This document shows, in pieces, positions 54,168 to 63,508 of a stretch of DNA of 64,000 nucleotides. The DNA lies in contig NZ_CP139420.1 in the NCBI RefSeq assembly GCF_034119845.1, forward strand, positions 3,102,001 to 3,166,000. The letters are read 5' to 3'. The stretch is from Flavobacterium sp. NG2 (lineage in GTDB: Bacteria > Bacteroidota > Bacteroidia > Flavobacteriales > Flavobacteriaceae). Position 1 is the stretch's first letter. The number at the start of each line of letters is the position of its first letter. The translations under genes were made by a program, and so were the position numbers. The notes beneath the pieces were generated by a model, which saw only the letters and a program-made list of their open reading frames with translations, was not told the origin of the DNA and made no database searches.

Positions 54168-55322
54168 TTAAGAGGATGACTTACTTTTTTTAGCATATTT
54201 TTCTAATGCTTTCTCGTATATACTCACATATAGTGGCAATATGTTTTTTATATCAAATTTCTTGGCTACTTCAAGCGCATTTTTTTTGAAATTCGAAAGA
54301 ACTACTTCGTCAGATAGAATTTTTATTGCATTCTCTGCCATTTCATCAATATTTCCAACATCACTCAAATAACCAGAAACACCATCAAAATTTACTTCAG
54401 GTAATCCTCCAGAATTACTGGAAATCACAGGCACACTCCAAGCCATTGCCTCTAATGCTGCTAATCCAAAACTTTCTGTTGATGAAGGCAATAAGAATAA
54501 ATCCGAATAACTCAAAATTTTATCTATTTCGTTACTATTCCCAAAAAAGATAACTTTATCTAAAATGCCCAATTCTTGACATAAAATTTCAGCCTTTTCC
54601 TTTTCGGGACCATCTCCTACCATCATCAGTTTTGCTGGGATTTTTTGCTGAATTTTATAAAAAATAGTAATAATATCAGGAATACGTTTTACTTTTCTGA
54701 AATTACTAATATGAGTAATTATTTTCTCATCCTTATTTGCCATTACTGAACGACGACATGGAATATGAGGATCTTGCGTATTTTTATCTAATTCGATAAA
54801 ATTAGGAATTACATGAATGTCTTTCTTAATATTTAATAAACGATAAGTGTCTTCTTTTAAACTTTGAGATACCGAAGTAACTACATCAGATTTATTAATA
54901 CTAAAACTTACAGCTGGCTTATAAAAGGGGTGGTTTCCAACTAGTGTAATATCAGTACCATGTAAGGTTGTTACCATTGGAATATGAATTCCTTCATCTT
55001 TTAGCATTTGTCTTGCCATATAACCTGCATAGGCATGTGGAATAGCATAGTGAACATGTAATATTTCAATTTTATACAACTTTACCATATCTACTAATTT
55101 GCTAGATAAAGCTAATTCATAGGGCTGGTAATGAAACAATGGATATTCGGGTACGTTTACTTCATGGTAGTGTACATTAGAATTCAATAGCGCCAAACGT
55201 ACTGGCTGACTGTAGGTTATAAAATGAATTTCGTGTCCCATACGAGCTAATTCTAATCCTAACTCAGTAGCTACCACTCCACTCCCACCAAAAGTAGGAT
55301 AACAAACTATTGCAATTTTCAT
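54168..55322 (-). CDS. bshA: N-acetyl-alpha-D-glucosaminyl L-malate synthase BshA
   Basis: BshA is the GT4 glycosyltransferase that joins GlcNAc from UDP-GlcNAc to L-malate, the first step of bacillithiol synthesis. The 384-residue protein opens with KIAIVCYPTFGGSGVVATELGLELARMGHEIHF, typical for BshA. It then has LHVHYAIPHAYAG, TTLHGTDITLVG and the nucleotide-sugar site STESFGLAALEAMAWSVPVISSNSGGLPEV. Other bsh genes are not in the window. Confidence 0.93.
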   Translation of the reverse strand: MKIAIVCYPTFGGSGVVATELGLELARMGHEIHFITYSQPVRLALLNSNVHYHEVNVPEYPLFHYQPYELALSSKLVDMVKLYKIEILHVHYAIPHAYAGYMARQMLKDEGIHIPMVTTLHGTDITLVGNHPFYKPAVSFSINKSDVVTSVSQSLKEDTYRLLNIKKDIHVIPNFIELDKNTQDPHIPCRRSVMANKDEKIITHISNFRKVKRIPDIITIFYKIQQKIPAKLMMVGDGPEKEKAEILCQELGILDKVIFFGNSNEIDKILSYSDLFLLPSSTESFGLAALEAMAWSVPVISSNSGGLPEVNFDGVSGYLSDVGNIDEMAENAIKILSDEVVLSNFKKNALEVAKKFDIKNILPLYVSIYEKALEKYAKKSKSSS

Positions 55323-55671
55323 CTAATGTATTTTATATAAAGCGAAATTACTCAAAATAGCTCCACAAAAGAGTTAAAATAAGTTAAAACTAAAGAGATA
55401 TTAGTTTTGTTTCGTTGTAAAAATTAGTGAGTGATTGTAATTAAACAAAATTATTTGGCATATAATCACTTAAAAACTTGACCACAGATTACATAGATTA
55501 AAAGGATTTTGAAAAACTTAAATAAACTAAAACTCATCCAAAGCACACAGCTTAAATACAAATCTATTATTTATATGTTTCAAAAAAAACCCGATTGAAA
55601 AATTACAATTTTCTCAATCAGGCTTCTATAAAATCTTAGTATCTACTTAGTGTTGGTTGTGTAAACTATGT
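55323..55671. other. Intergenic region with degenerate repeat and terminator
   Basis: These 349 bases hold a degenerate repeat (ACCACAGATTACATAGATT at 55482-55500) related to those near 37617 and 17428, and the terminator of the upstream minus-strand operon at 55582-55623. No coding frame or RNA gene was seen; the bshA promoter must also be here. Confidence 0.45.
55582..55623 (-). terminator. Terminator of the amidase-to-small-protein operon
   Basis: On the minus strand GCCTGATTGAGAAAAT pairs with TTTTCAATCGGG, a near-perfect stem, and is followed by eight T's. Confidence 0.75.
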
Positions 55672-56154
55672 TTAAAAGAATCGGCTGTGCCAGCTATCAA
55701 TTGCTTCAACTTCCCAAGATTCATTGAATTCTTGAACATTATTAATTAGGTTGTTAAAGACAATTGTGTTTTCAGTAACAGATTTATCTTTGACCATTTT
55801 CTTAAAATCTAATAATGGTTTGTGAGCAATATGTTCTCCTTGCTTAAAGGTAACATTCATCTTGTCTAACAAATCTACATTATATTTTTTTTCTAATTTT
55901 TGAATAAATACAACTGAAGCATCAATAGAACAACCAGTTGCCGCCTGAACCTCTTGGTTCACAGCTAAAATAATAAAACGATTGTATTTTAATTGGTATG
56001 AGGCTTCTAAACTTGTTCCGTGTGCAGCCCAACCTTCTAAGAATAATTTTAAATCCGTTTCAATTTCTGAAATTTCGGCATCCGAAAACTTTCTGTTGGA
56101 TTGGTAAATCCAAATTCTGGATTCATTGGGTAAATTTTCAAATGGTACGTACAT
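55672..56154 (-). CDS. Conserved protein of unknown function
   Basis: About 160 residues, soluble, alpha/beta (MYVPFENLPNESRIWIYQSNRKFSDAEI at the start). It contains GWAAHGTSLEASYQLKYNRFIILAVNQ and a conserved ATGCSIDASVVFIQKLE. Relatives are, from memory, sometimes labelled ABC transporter ATPase. No Walker A or signature motif is present, so that label is rejected. The ATG at 56154 is preferred to an upstream TTG at 56175. It is the last gene of the five-gene operon; the invariant Cys could be functional. Confidence 0.75.
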   Translation of the reverse strand: MYVPFENLPNESRIWIYQSNRKFSDAEISEIETDLKLFLEGWAAHGTSLEASYQLKYNRFIILAVNQEVQAATGCSIDASVVFIQKLEKKYNVDLLDKMNVTFKQGEHIAHKPLLDFKKMVKDKSVTENTIVFNNLINNVQEFNESWEVEAIDSWHSRFF

Positions 56155-56243
56155 TTTTTTGTTTTTTTGTTTCAAGTTTAAAGTTTCAAGTTTTAGATAT
56201 TCGATAAACGAACTTGAAATCTTACTTTATAATTTATAATAAT

Positions 56244-57035
56244 TTACAAATCCTGAGCATTGGCAATTAATTCGGCAATGTCTAATACTTTGACATCTCC
56301 TTCTTTTTCTTTGTTTTTGATTCCGTCCGTCATCATGGTGTTGCAAAATGGACAACCAGTGGCGATAATTTCAGGCTTAGTTTCAAGAGCATCTTCGGTT
56401 CTTAGAATGTTTACTTCTTTGTTACCTGGTTCAGCATCTTTGAACATTTGTGCTCCACCTGCACCACAACACAATCCATTAGCACGAGAGCGTTTCATCT
56501 CTACCAACTCTGAATCAAGTTTTTGAATTAAATCTCTAGGCGCTTCATATACTTTGTTTGCTCTACCTAAATAACAAGGGTCGTGGAATGTTATTTTTTT
56601 TCCTTTGAATTGCCCGCCTTCAATTGTTAAACGACCATCGTCTAATAATGATTTCAAAAACTCGGTATGGTGAACTACTTCGTATTGTCCTCCTAGTTCT
56701 GGATATTCATTCTTTAAAGTATTAAAACAATGTGGACAAGCGGTAACGATTTTTTTTGCTTCATAAGCATTCAACAGCTCGATATTCATCATGGCTTGCA
56801 TTTGAAACAAAAATTCATTCCCAGCTCTTTTGGCAGGATCACCAGTACAACTTTCTTCGGCACCTAAAACGGCAAAAGGTACATTAGCGCGATTTAAAAT
56901 ACGTACAAATGCTTTTGTTATTTTCTTGGCTCTATCATCAAAACTTCCTGCGCAACCTACCCAAAATAGTACTTCGGGTTGTTTCCCTTGAGCAAGCATT
57001 TCAGCCATTGTTGGCACTATTAAATTTTCTGACAT
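56244..57035 (-). CDS. CCG-domain (Fe-S)-binding oxidoreductase subunit
   Basis: This 263-residue protein has two cysteine-rich CCG-type domains, as in LutA, GlpC and heterodisulfide reductase HdrB. The clusters are VACPHCFN-like (IVTACPHCFNTLKNEYPELGG), FHDPCYLGRANKV, GLCCGAGGAQMF and ATGCPFCNTMMTDG. Such domains hold unusual iron-sulfur clusters or act in electron transfer. It follows a membrane Fe-S protein gene with 71 bases containing a 50-base palindrome. The two probably form one electron-transfer complex at the membrane. Confidence 0.88.
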   Translation of the reverse strand: MSENLIVPTMAEMLAQGKQPEVLFWVGCAGSFDDRAKKITKAFVRILNRANVPFAVLGAEESCTGDPAKRAGNEFLFQMQAMMNIELLNAYEAKKIVTACPHCFNTLKNEYPELGGQYEVVHHTEFLKSLLDDGRLTIEGGQFKGKKITFHDPCYLGRANKVYEAPRDLIQKLDSELVEMKRSRANGLCCGAGGAQMFKDAEPGNKEVNILRTEDALETKPEIIATGCPFCNTMMTDGIKNKEKEGDVKVLDIAELIANAQDL

Positions 57036-57042
57036 TATATTT

Positions 57043-57092
57043 TGTTTAATCGGTTAATCGGTTAAACGTTTAACCGATTAACCGATTAAACA
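57043..57092. repeat. Perfect 50-base palindrome with internal repeats
   Basis: Twenty-five bases built from TTAATCGG units are followed directly by their exact complement, centred at 57067/57068 (AAACGTTT). It lies between two genes of one operon. It could form a long hairpin or cruciform; a regulator-binding site is also possible. Confidence 0.85.
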
Positions 57093-57106
57093 TTTAAACT
57101 TTTCAA

Positions 57107-58414
57107 CTATATTTCGTTTTTCCAGTTCAATCTATCTTGCTGGCTGTATGGCCATGGTGCACCGTTGTTTTCTACATTCGTCATCATAGCATTAATAGGC
57201 ATAGGAGCAGCACTTTGTTCCATTACTAAATAACGACGCATATCCATAATTATAGAAAGGGGACTGATGTTTACTGGACATTCTTCAACACAAGCGTTAC
57301 AAGAAGTACAGGCCCATAATTCTTCTGGAGTGATGTAATCGTTAAGTAAAGTTTTATTATCAGGTATGAAAATCCCTTTATTAGCATCGATGTTTTTACC
57401 AACTTCTTCTAGACGGTCTCTAGTATCCATCATTATCTTACGAGGTGATAACTTCTTGCCTGTCAGATTTGCTGGACAGGATGAAGTACAACGACCACAC
57501 TCAGTACAGGTATATGCATTTAGTAGTTGAACCCAATTCAAATCTTGTACATCACTAGCACCAAACTTAGCAGGAACCTCTCCTTCTGCTGGTGCAGGAG
57601 CAGCAAACGGATCAGCGTTAGGATCCATCATTAGTTTTACCTCATTGGTAACTGCCTCTAAATTATTGAATTGTCCTAACGGATTCAAATCAGCAAAATA
57701 GGTATTTGGGAAAGCTAATAAAATATGAAGGTGCTTTGAAAAATACAGATAATTCAAAAAAATCAAGATACCTGTGATATGCAACCACCATGCTGTTCTT
57801 TCAACAAGATGAAGTGTCGATTCTGAAAAACCTGAAAATAATGGTGTGATAAATTGAGAAATTACATTCCCTGAACTATTCATTTGGAAATGAATATCAG
57901 TCGCGTTCATTAATAAGAAAAGAGTCATTAAGACCATTTCGAAATAAAGAATGTAATTGGCATCATTTTTTGGGAAACCTTTTAAATCTGGATTAATGAA
58001 ACGTTGTAATCTTATTATATTACGACGAATCCAAAATACGATTACTGCCACTAAAACTAATACTGCGAGAATTTCAAAAGAACCTATCAAACAACCGTAG
58101 GCAGTTCCAAGAGATTCAAAAATACGATGTGTCCCAAATAATCCATCAATAATTATTTCAAGTAACTCGATGTTGATAATAATAAAACCTACATAAACGA
58201 TAATATGCAAAATACCCGCAATAGGACGTTTGACCATTTTAGATTGCCCTAATGCAATCATCGCCATATTTTTCCAACGAGCCGAAGCATTGTCAGTACG
58301 GTCAATATCAATACCTAGATTAATGTTTCGGATTAGTTTTTTAACGTTAGTATAAAAATAACCGAAACCTACAATCAGTAATACTGCAAATAATATGTTA
58401 TCTAAATAGTTCAT
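57107..58414 (-). CDS. Membrane-bound 4Fe-4S dicluster oxidoreductase subunit
   Basis: This 435-residue protein has six or so membrane helices in the N-terminal 240 residues and a cytoplasmic ferredoxin-like domain with two 4Fe-4S motifs: CTECGRCTSSCPANLTGK (about 308-325) and CTSCNACVEECPVN (about 375-388). It resembles a fusion of an HdrE/NarI-like membrane part with an HdrC-like part. It is expected to exchange electrons between quinones and the downstream CCG protein. The physiological partner is unknown. The gene starts 2 bases after the MCE gene. Confidence 0.88.
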   Translation of the reverse strand: MNYLDNILFAVLLIVGFGYFYTNVKKLIRNINLGIDIDRTDNASARWKNMAMIALGQSKMVKRPIAGILHIIVYVGFIIINIELLEIIIDGLFGTHRIFESLGTAYGCLIGSFEILAVLVLVAVIVFWIRRNIIRLQRFINPDLKGFPKNDANYILYFEMVLMTLFLLMNATDIHFQMNSSGNVISQFITPLFSGFSESTLHLVERTAWWLHITGILIFLNYLYFSKHLHILLAFPNTYFADLNPLGQFNNLEAVTNEVKLMMDPNADPFAAPAPAEGEVPAKFGASDVQDLNWVQLLNAYTCTECGRCTSSCPANLTGKKLSPRKIMMDTRDRLEEVGKNIDANKGIFIPDNKTLLNDYITPEELWACTSCNACVEECPVNISPLSIIMDMRRYLVMEQSAAPMPINAMMTNVENNGAPWPYSQQDRLNWKNEI

Positions 58415-58416
58415 AA

Positions 58417-59385
58417 CTATTTGTTTTTATTAATAGAAAGAGAATCTACAACTGGAGCTTTATATGGTTTGTTCTTTTTACCAAAAAGCGATACATTAAT
58501 ATATCTTGTTGGATATAATCGAACATCTTGTAATAACAATTCTAATTCTTTAGAACTCTTAGAAAAGTTGGTATATAAAGCATCATCTTTCAATAGTTTC
58601 CCCATTGATCCTTTACCAGCTTCTAAACCAGTCATAATGCCATTAACCTTTACCATGGTACTGTTCAATGTTCTAATAGTTTTCCCCAGATTAGCTTTGT
58701 TTATTGAATCAGAAATTTTAGAGAAATTAGTAGAAATTTTATTAAAGTTAGTTACTACGCCTTTAATTTGTGTTTTATTTTCATCTAAAATAGTATTGAC
58801 ATTTGCAGATGCTTTATGGAATTCTTCCATTGTTTTGCTCATTTCAGACAAAGATTTTTTCAGATCTTCTTGTGCTTTTTTATCTAAAACGTTATTAACA
58901 TTGGTAATAAGTAAATCAGCATTAGCCATTAACTTTTCGATTTTTTCTTGCAAAGGAACTAGTTGATCACCTAGTTTTTGAGTCAAGCCAACTCTTACGT
59001 TACCGCTTATATGGTCACCAGAAACTGCCAACACCTTATCTTCAAAATTAGGCTCGATTGCGATTTGCTTTCCTCCGATAAAACCAGGCTCATAAATTAT
59101 TGCCGCACTTGATTTTGAGATAGGGAAATCTGTTTTAATCTGAAGTTCGACTAATAATTTCCCAGTAGATTCATTGATTTTTATTCCGTTTAGTTTTCCA
59201 ATAACCAAACCATTAAGTGTTACTGGTGCCGAAGGTGCAAGCCCTTCTACATTTTCATACTCAACATAAAAGGTTTTGTAATTTGTAAAAAGATCTCTTC
59301 CTTTTAAAAAACTGTATCCCCAAATAAATAACAATATCGACGCAATTACTAAAATTGCTGTTTTAATTTCTCTTGATAGTTTCAA
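58417..59385 (-). CDS. MlaD/MCE family lipid-transport protein
   Basis: This 322-residue protein has one N-terminal membrane anchor (about 7-25) and an MCE domain (about 38-118). The MCE domain is followed by a long helical region (about 130-290), suited to a bridge or needle. The VEGLAPSAPVTLNGLVIGKLNGI segment is typical of MCE. It probably belongs to a phospholipid transport system across the periplasm, but no permease or ATPase genes are here. It lies between the amidase and the Fe-S genes. Confidence 0.88.
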   Translation of the reverse strand: MKLSREIKTAILVIASILLFIWGYSFLKGRDLFTNYKTFYVEYENVEGLAPSAPVTLNGLVIGKLNGIKINESTGKLLVELQIKTDFPISKSSAAIIYEPGFIGGKQIAIEPNFEDKVLAVSGDHISGNVRVGLTQKLGDQLVPLQEKIEKLMANADLLITNVNNVLDKKAQEDLKKSLSEMSKTMEEFHKASANVNTILDENKTQIKGVVTNFNKISTNFSKISDSINKANLGKTIRTLNSTMVKVNGIMTGLEAGKGSMGKLLKDDALYTNFSKSSKELELLLQDVRLYPTRYINVSLFGKKNKPYKAPVVDSLSINKNK

Positions 59386-59435
59386 AATGATTGAATTTAT
59401 TACAAATTTAATATAAAATAGTTTAGAACGGTTGC

Positions 59436-60596
59436 TTATTTGATAGCATCTTGTACACTGACTTTCTTCCCTCCTACAAATGCGGTGATAAATGCAAATT
59501 CATAACCTTTTGATTTTGCCTCATCTAAAAGCTTTTTTGCTTCGTTATAATCTGCTGTTTCTCCATACATATAACGATACAAATCATTTTCATAATTAAC
59601 CGAAATTCGATCAAGTCCTTTAAAATTTTTAGGAACCAAAGCTATTTTTTTACTTATCGCTGTGATTTGTACTTTAAAAACAGTGTCATTATTACCCTGT
59701 GACGTTACTGAAGATGTTTTTGTGGTATCAGCAGTCGTTTTAACTGGTGTTGAAGTGTCTTTGGCAACTGGTTTTTCAGCTACTTTTGGAGTCGTTTTTG
59801 CCGGTTCGTAACTTTCAGTACCATTCCCAAAATATTCATTTTTATACCTAATGATTGCATTGGTAATCGCTCTCGCAATTTCTCTTTGCCCCTCTTCTGA
59901 ATCTAATATTTTACCTTCAACAGGATTTGAAATAAACCCAGTTTCAATTAAAACTCTAGGCATATAGGCTTTATGCAACACCATAAATGGCGCTTGCTTT
60001 ACCCCTCCTCCTCTAATCTTTTTTCCAATCTTTTCAAATTCATTTTCGATCTTACTGGCCAAAGAAATACTGTTTTCTAAATATTCCTCTTGCATTAATT
60101 TCATTCCAATCATCGTTTCTGGAGAATTGGGGTCAAAACCTTCGTATTTTCTTTTGTAATCTTTTTCTAAAGTAATAACTGCATTTTCCTTCTTTGCTGC
60201 CTCTAAATTAGAAGCAATCTTATTCATACCCATCACATAAGTTTCAGTACCATCAGCAGAAGTATTTTTACTGGCATTACAATGAATAGAAACGAATACA
60301 CTTGCATTAGCTCTATTGGCAATATTTGCTCTTTCAACCAAATCTATAAATACATCTGTTTTTCGTGTATACGTCACTTCAACTTTTGGATACGCTTCAA
60401 GCATTTCTCCGACTTTAAGTACAATAGCTAAAGCAATGTTTTTTTCAACATGACCACTATAAACAGCACCAAAATCATGATCACCATGTCCAGCATCTAA
60501 TGTTACTTTAAATATATTGGATTGACTATAAGAAGAGAATGAAGATATAATTACAAGAAAAGTAAAAATCACTTTAATTTTATTCAAAGTATACAT
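59436..60596 (-). CDS. N-acetylmuramoyl-L-alanine amidase
   Basis: This zinc amidase of type 3 (AmiC-like) cuts the peptide stem from peptidoglycan. The 386 residues include a signal peptide (about 1-24, ending SYSQ), then the catalytic domain (about 29-255). Zinc ligands lie in LDAGHGDHDFGA, HVEKNIALA and VSIHCNAS, and the catalytic Glu in LIETGFISNP. A Thr/Lys-rich linker follows, then a SPOR-like C-terminal domain (about 300-386). It is the first gene of the minus-strand operon and divergent from lptD. Confidence 0.92.
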   Translation of the reverse strand: MYTLNKIKVIFTFLVIISSFSSYSQSNIFKVTLDAGHGDHDFGAVYSGHVEKNIALAIVLKVGEMLEAYPKVEVTYTRKTDVFIDLVERANIANRANASVFVSIHCNASKNTSADGTETYVMGMNKIASNLEAAKKENAVITLEKDYKRKYEGFDPNSPETMIGMKLMQEEYLENSISLASKIENEFEKIGKKIRGGGVKQAPFMVLHKAYMPRVLIETGFISNPVEGKILDSEEGQREIARAITNAIIRYKNEYFGNGTESYEPAKTTPKVAEKPVAKDTSTPVKTTADTTKTSSVTSQGNNDTVFKVQITAISKKIALVPKNFKGLDRISVNYENDLYRYMYGETADYNEAKKLLDEAKSKGYEFAFITAFVGGKKVSVQDAIK

Positions 60597-60673
60597 AAAT
60601 TATAAAGTTAATTTAATTAAAAAGCTATCGCTATAATTTGTTCAATTGATTATTTTTGGCAAAAAATAATATG

Positions 60674-60681
60674 TAAGTTTG
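60674..60681 (+). promoter_or_regulatory. Possible lptD -7 box
   Basis: TAAGTTTG is a full match to TAnnTTTG, 51 bases before the TTG start of lptD. The upstream TTG copies are at 15 and 25 bases, neither at the ideal 19. Confidence 0.4.
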
Positions 60682-60731
60682 TCACATCAAATAACAAGCC
60701 ATAATTTTTTACAAAAATAGTATTTAAACCT

Positions 60732-63422
60732 TTGCAGACAAACTTATTTAATATCGTTTTATTATCGTTCATTCTAAGTCTTGGATATAATAATTTATAT
60801 TCACAGGATTTGCGCAAAAAGTCAACTTCTATCCCCGCCAAAACGCAAATAGACAACTCCTTAGAAGTTTCTCAAAAAAAGAACATAGATACTAAAAAAC
60901 CTATCGATAGCCTTAAAAAAGTAGATAGTATAAAAACTAAAAAGCCTTTTCTTGATGGAAAAGTAAAGTATAAGGCTGCTCAATATGCTAAAATAGACCA
61001 AAAGAAAAAGCATATCACTTTATATGATCAAGCCGAACTTTACTACCAAGATGTTGAATTAAAATCGGGAATCATTGTACTAGATTATGAAAAAAATGAA
61101 GTTTACGCAGGAAGAATTAAAGATTCTACTGGTAAATATACCCAATATCCTAATTTCAAACAAGGAACTAATGTTGTAGAACCAGACTCAATTAGGTTTA
61201 ATTTCAAAACCAAAAAAGCATTAATTTGGAATTCTAGAACTGACCAAGGAGAGTTTAAAGTCAAAGCTTCTATAACAAAAAAAGAAAATGATTCTGTTTA
61301 TTTTTTAAAAGGTGCCCGATTTACAACTTCTACAAATGTGGACAAACCTGAATATTATTTTCAAACAAATAAAGTAAAATTTATCCCTGGAAAAAAAGTA
61401 ATTACAGGCTTAACTAATATGGTCATTGCTGATGTTCCCACACCTATCGCTCTACCGTTTGCCTATTTCCCAATGAGTAAAGAAACGAGTGTATCTGGAA
61501 TTATCTTACCCAGTTATAATGATTCAAATACAAGAGGTTTTTCATTACAAAATGGAGGATACTATTTTGCACTAACAGATAATTATGACTTAACAGCTAT
61601 TGGAGATTATTATACCAATGGAAGTTATGGATTACGTTTTGAATCGTCCTACGCTAAACGATACCGTTTTAGAGGGAATATGAATTTTAGATATGAAAAC
61701 TTAATTACCAGCGAGAGAGGTTATCCAGACTATTCAAAACAGAAAATCTACAATATTCAATGGTCGCACTCTAGAGATTCAAAAGCGAATCCTAATGCTA
61801 GCTTTTCTGCTTCTGTCAATTTAGGAAGTAGTAAATATTTCAATCAATCGATAAATCAATCTAATATTGGTTCCCGATTAAATAATACACTAAGCTCATC
61901 TGTTTCCTATTCCAAAACATTCAATTCGGTTCCTCAAGTTAGAATGTCGCTAACGGCAACCCATTCTCAAAACACCCAAACCGAAACCATAGATATGACC
62001 CTTCCTACACTTCAATTAAGTGTAGACCGTATTTACCCATTCTCAAAAGAAAATGATAGTAAAAAAGGATTTATCAAAAACATCAACTTACAGTATAACT
62101 TAAACGGAAGAAATAGTATTACAACAACCGATTCGTTGTTTTTCAAACCACAAATGTTTGATGATGCTAAATTGGGAGTTCAACATAGTATTCCAATTAG
62201 TACTAACTTTAAGTTGTTTAAATATTTCAGTGCATCAACATCTGCTAATTACGAAGAGGTTTGGACTGCAAAAACACTAAATAGAAGCTATGATGTTGAC
62301 CAAAGTGCCGTTGTAGATGTAACCAAAAATGGATTTGACGCTTACCGTACGTACAATTTTTCTTCAAGTTTAGGAACAACTATTTATGGTACTTTTAATT
62401 TTGGTGAAGACAAAAAAATTAAATCTATAAGACACGTTATGCGTCCATCGTTATCGTATAGCTATACTCCTAGTTTTGAAAAATACTACGACACTTATGC
62501 TACTGATGCTAGTGGAACAATGACCAAACAATACTCACGATTTGAAAACAGCATCTATGGAGCCCCTGGTTTAACTAACTCTAGTAATTTAGGAATTAGT
62601 ATTAGCAATACATTTGAAGCTAAAGTAACCGATAGAGACAGTACTAAAACGGAGCCTAAAAAAATAATGCTGCTTAACAACTTCAATTTATCAACAAGCT
62701 ATAATTTGAATGCTGACGGAGAAACTAATCTTGCATGGTCACCTGTTAGGGTAAGTGGTGGTACTCAGCTATTCAAAGATAAAATGAATGTCAATTTTGG
62801 AGCGACATTAGATCCTTATGCCATTGACAATTCAGGAAACAGAATTAACACCTTTAATATTGACAATGGAGGAAGTTTATTTCGTATGACAAGTGCTAAT
62901 ATGACTCTGAATTACTCGATTTCTAGTACCGATAAGGAAGACAGAAATAAAGCTAAAGACTCACAGACTACTCGTAACGGTGGACGTGAAGATGATTTGT
63001 TTGGAACCAGTAATGATTTTGGAAATAACCGAAGAAGCTCTTTTGACGGAAGTGAAGAAAAAGGGGACGACGTAGTATCTGAATTTTTCCATTCTAAATT
63101 GCCATGGGATATTACTTTTGCTTACTCATTGACTTATGGGAATAATAACCGTGAAAAATCAATTACGGCTAACTCGATTATGATTTCAGCCAATACAGAT
63201 TTAACTCCAAAATGGAAAGTTGGAGTTTCTACTGGATACGATTTTGTACAAAAGGGTGTAACCTACACACAATTGCGTCTTGAAAGAGATTTATTGAGTT
63301 GGAGAATGAGTGTGAACTGGACTCCATTTGGAACAAATGCTAACTGGAACTTTTTTATCGGAATCAAATCAGGTGTTCTTAGCGACATTAAATGGGATAA
63401 AAACAGCACGACAACAAGGTAA
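60732..63422 (+). CDS. lptD: LPS-assembly protein LptD
   Basis: LptD is the outer-membrane barrel that inserts lipopolysaccharide into the outer leaflet. The 896-residue protein has a signal peptide (about 1-24, ending LYSQ), a periplasmic OstA-like jellyroll (about 65-230) and a large barrel (about 250-896). The QLYYQD-type jellyroll repeats and the DVPTPIALPFAYFPMSKETSVSGIILPSY segment are typical for Bacteroidetes LptD. The start is a TTG at 60732, since no ATG precedes the signal peptide. It is divergent from the amidase operon. Confidence 0.92.
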   Translation: MQTNLFNIVLLSFILSLGYNNLYSQDLRKKSTSIPAKTQIDNSLEVSQKKNIDTKKPIDSLKKVDSIKTKKPFLDGKVKYKAAQYAKIDQKKKHITLYDQAELYYQDVELKSGIIVLDYEKNEVYAGRIKDSTGKYTQYPNFKQGTNVVEPDSIRFNFKTKKALIWNSRTDQGEFKVKASITKKENDSVYFLKGARFTTSTNVDKPEYYFQTNKVKFIPGKKVITGLTNMVIADVPTPIALPFAYFPMSKETSVSGIILPSYNDSNTRGFSLQNGGYYFALTDNYDLTAIGDYYTNGSYGLRFESSYAKRYRFRGNMNFRYENLITSERGYPDYSKQKIYNIQWSHSRDSKANPNASFSASVNLGSSKYFNQSINQSNIGSRLNNTLSSSVSYSKTFNSVPQVRMSLTATHSQNTQTETIDMTLPTLQLSVDRIYPFSKENDSKKGFIKNINLQYNLNGRNSITTTDSLFFKPQMFDDAKLGVQHSIPISTNFKLFKYFSASTSANYEEVWTAKTLNRSYDVDQSAVVDVTKNGFDAYRTYNFSSSLGTTIYGTFNFGEDKKIKSIRHVMRPSLSYSYTPSFEKYYDTYATDASGTMTKQYSRFENSIYGAPGLTNSSNLGISISNTFEAKVTDRDSTKTEPKKIMLLNNFNLSTSYNLNADGETNLAWSPVRVSGGTQLFKDKMNVNFGATLDPYAIDNSGNRINTFNIDNGGSLFRMTSANMTLNYSISSTDKEDRNKAKDSQTTRNGGREDDLFGTSNDFGNNRRSSFDGSEEKGDDVVSEFFHSKLPWDITFAYSLTYGNNNREKSITANSIMISANTDLTPKWKVGVSTGYDFVQKGVTYTQLRLERDLLSWRMSVNWTPFGTNANWNFFIGIKSGVLSDIKWDKNSTTTR

Positions 63423-63508
63423 AGGAAGTTAATTTATTTCTAGAATAAATTTAAAATTGTAAATTTACTATTCTATCTATTTTTATAATTCACGTTAATA
63501 CCTAAACC

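Noticed and set aside
55672..56154. ABC transporter ATPase annotation
   Set aside because: No Walker A, Walker B or LSGGQ motif is present in this 160-residue protein.
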